Part shown: piece after piece, positions 11,869 through 12,980 of the stretch
How the letters are laid out: the number at the start of each line of letters is the position of its first letter
Numbering within the stretch: position 1 is the stretch's first letter
Source: DASXTS01 sp036505275
GTDB lineage: Bacteria; Actinomycetota; Actinomycetes; Mycobacteriales; Pseudonocardiaceae
Assembly: GCA_036505275.1 (NCBI GenBank)
Contig: DASXTS010000259.1
Coordinates: 1-12,980, forward strand
Length of the DNA stretch: 12,980 nucleotides
Direction: 5' to 3'
Translations under genes and position numbers: made by a program
Notes under the pieces: model-generated
Databases searched by the model: none
What the model was told of the DNA's origin: nothing
What the model saw: only the letters and a program-made list of their open reading frames with translations

Positions 11869-12980
11869 ACAACGAGGGTATGGCGGCGGCTGCTCGGGGT
11901 CGAGCACACGGTGATCGAGTCGGTGCAGCTGGAGCCGGACGGCTGCGGTGGCGAGGTGCTGGTCGCCAGGGTGCGACCGACGGCCGGGGTGGCGTCGCGG
12001 TGCTCGCGGTGTGCCCGCCGATGCCCGGGTTATGACACTAGCTCGGCGGCGCGTCGGTGGCGGGGGCTGGACCTGGGCACGACCCAGGTGTTTCTGCAGG
12101 CCAGGACCCGGCGGGTGGTGTGTGCCGAGCATGGGGTGGTGGTCGCGGCGGTGCCCTGGGCGCGGCCCGGGTCGCGGTTCACGGCGGCGTTTGAGGACAC
12201 CTGCGCGTGGCTGGTCTGCCACGCCGCGTTGTCCGTCGTGGCGATCTTGTTGCGGGTCGCGTGGCGCTCGGTGTCCGATATCATCACCCGGGTGGTGGCC
12301 CAGCGGGCCGCCCAGACCGACCGGCTGGCCGGGTTGCGCCGGATCGGGATCGACGAGATCTCCTACCGCAAGGGCCAGCGCTACCTGCTGGTCGTGGTCG
12401 ATCACGACACCGGGCGGCTGGTGTGGGCCGGCAAGGACCGCACCCAGGAGACGCTGCGCCGGTTCTTCGACCAGCTGGGCGCCGAGCGGGCCGCTGCGCT
12501 GACCCACGTCAGCGCCGACGGCGCGGACTGGATCCACACCGTGGTCGCCGAGCGGGCCCCGCGCGCGGTGTTGTGCCTGGACCCGTTCCACGTGGTGGCC
12601 TGGGCGACCAAGGCCCTGGACCAGGTCCGCCGGGGGCTGGCCGGGCAGTTGCGCCGCAGCGGCCGCGCCGAGCAGGCCACCACGATCAAGAACACCCGCT
12701 GGGCGCTGCTGAAAAACCCCGACTCGCTCAGCACCGAGCAGCGCACCACGCTGGCCGGCATCCAGGCCACCAACGGGCCGCTCTACCGCGCCTACCTGCT
12801 CAAGGAACAACTCCGCGCGGTCTTCCAGGCCCGCGATCTCCCCGCCGCGCGCCGGCTGCTGATCGGCTGGCTGGCCTGGGCCCAGCGATCTCGACTCCCG
12901 GCCTTCGTCAAGCTCGCCAAGACCATCAAGCGTTACCGGCAGTTGATCCTCAACTCGGTCGAACACGGCCTGTCCAACGC
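11863..12980 (+). CDS. ISL3-family transposase, 3' end cut by the window edge
   Basis: The frame is open from GTG 11863 to the right edge (372 codons visible; family members are usually about 400 or more). The N-terminus VRTTRVWRRLLGVEHTVIES resembles ISL3 transposases. A zinc-ribbon follows: CSRC (47-50), Cys54, and CAEH (87-90). A helix-turn-helix-like stretch is near 110-145. The DDE residues are recognisable: Asp164 in RIGIDEISYRKG, Asp219 in HVSADGADWIH, and Glu367 in LNSVEHGLSN. CLDPFHVVAWATKALDQVR (237-255) is also typical of the family. No stop or frameshift is visible, so the element may be active. GTG is chosen because ISL3-like sequence begins right there; there is no good ribosome site before it, only GACGGGAAC, and the start lies in a hairpin arm. 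Confidence 0.9.
   Translation, partial: MRTTRVWRRLLGVEHTVIESVQLEPDGCGGEVLVARVRPTAGVASRCSRCARRCPGYDTSSAARRWRGLDLGTTQVFLQARTRRVVCAEHGVVVAAVPWARPGSRFTAAFEDTCAWLVCHAALSVVAILLRVAWRSVSDIITRVVAQRAAQTDRLAGLRRIGIDEISYRKGQRYLLVVVDHDTGRLVWAGKDRTQETLRRFFDQLGAERAAALTHVSADGADWIHTVVAERAPRAVLCLDPFHVVAWATKALDQVRRGLAGQLRRSGRAEQATTIKNTRWALLKNPDSLSTEQRTTLAGIQATNGPLYRAYLLKEQLRAVFQARDLPAARRLLIGWLAWAQRSRLPAFVKLAKTIKRYRQLILNSVEHGLSN

Larger units (their letters stand above)
11756..12980 (+). mobile_element. ISL3-family insertion sequence, left part; right end outside the window
   Basis: The element is defined by its transposase gene. The left boundary is not certain. It lies between the last recognisable codons of the disrupted TPR gene (about 11755) and GGGCTTACCACAG at 11824-11836, where that gene's frame is interrupted. 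The right terminal repeat is not in view, so the terminal inverted repeat and target duplication cannot be checked. Confidence 0.65.

Noticed and set aside
11755..12966. Minus-strand open frame of 403 codons at the right end
   Set aside because: It is the antisense shadow of the ISL3 transposase, whose plus-strand frame shows zinc-ribbon and DDE motifs.

Overview
The window comes from a high-GC actinobacterium. By eye it is about 70% GC with C/G-ending codons, GTG starts, an MsiK-type sugar ABC transporter layout without its own ATPase, and an actinobacterial type of ISL3 transposase. The genus cannot be fixed from the sequence alone.

Positions 1 to 11033 form one catabolic locus for unsaturated oligouronides, such as the 4,5-unsaturated products that polysaccharide lyases release from pectin, rhamnogalacturonan or related uronate polymers. 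It consists of two divergent operons that share a 154-bp control region (8488-8641). The leftward operon reads: lipoprotein solute-binding protein, two sugar ABC permeases, a 971-residue protein of unknown function, a GH88/GH105-type unsaturated uronyl hydrolase, a PfkB kinase (KDG kinase) and a KDPG aldolase cut by the left edge. The rightward operon reads: kduI, kduD and an IclR-family regulator. The pathway fits together as follows. The transporter imports oligosaccharides. The GH88/105 enzyme releases 5-keto-4-deoxyuronate. KduI isomerises it to 3-deoxy-D-glycero-2,5-hexodiulosonate and KduD reduces that to 2-keto-3-deoxygluconate (KDG). The kinase makes KDPG, and the aldolase splits it to pyruvate and glyceraldehyde-3-phosphate. 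Six of the gene junctions are 4-base ATGA start/stop overlaps, which suggests tight translational coupling.

The most interesting gene is the 971-residue protein (2442-5357). It has no signal peptide, an apparent N-terminal beta-sandwich, a helical toroid-like centre with conserved-looking motifs (FTENH, GFSEFDSN, HGSAHGRSY) and a beta-rich C-terminus. It sits between the transporter and the hydrolase, which is where a missing intracellular depolymerising or deglycosylating activity would be expected. I could not assign it to a characterised family.

From 11034 to the right end the character changes. An AT-richer leftward fragment of a TPR-type regulatory protein (the C-terminal part of the actinobacterial XRE/TPR class) converges on iclR across a region of nested inverted and direct repeats. 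It loses its 5' part where an ISL3-family insertion sequence begins. The IS transposase runs rightward off the window. A long imperfect inverted repeat just upstream of it includes the transposase start codon.
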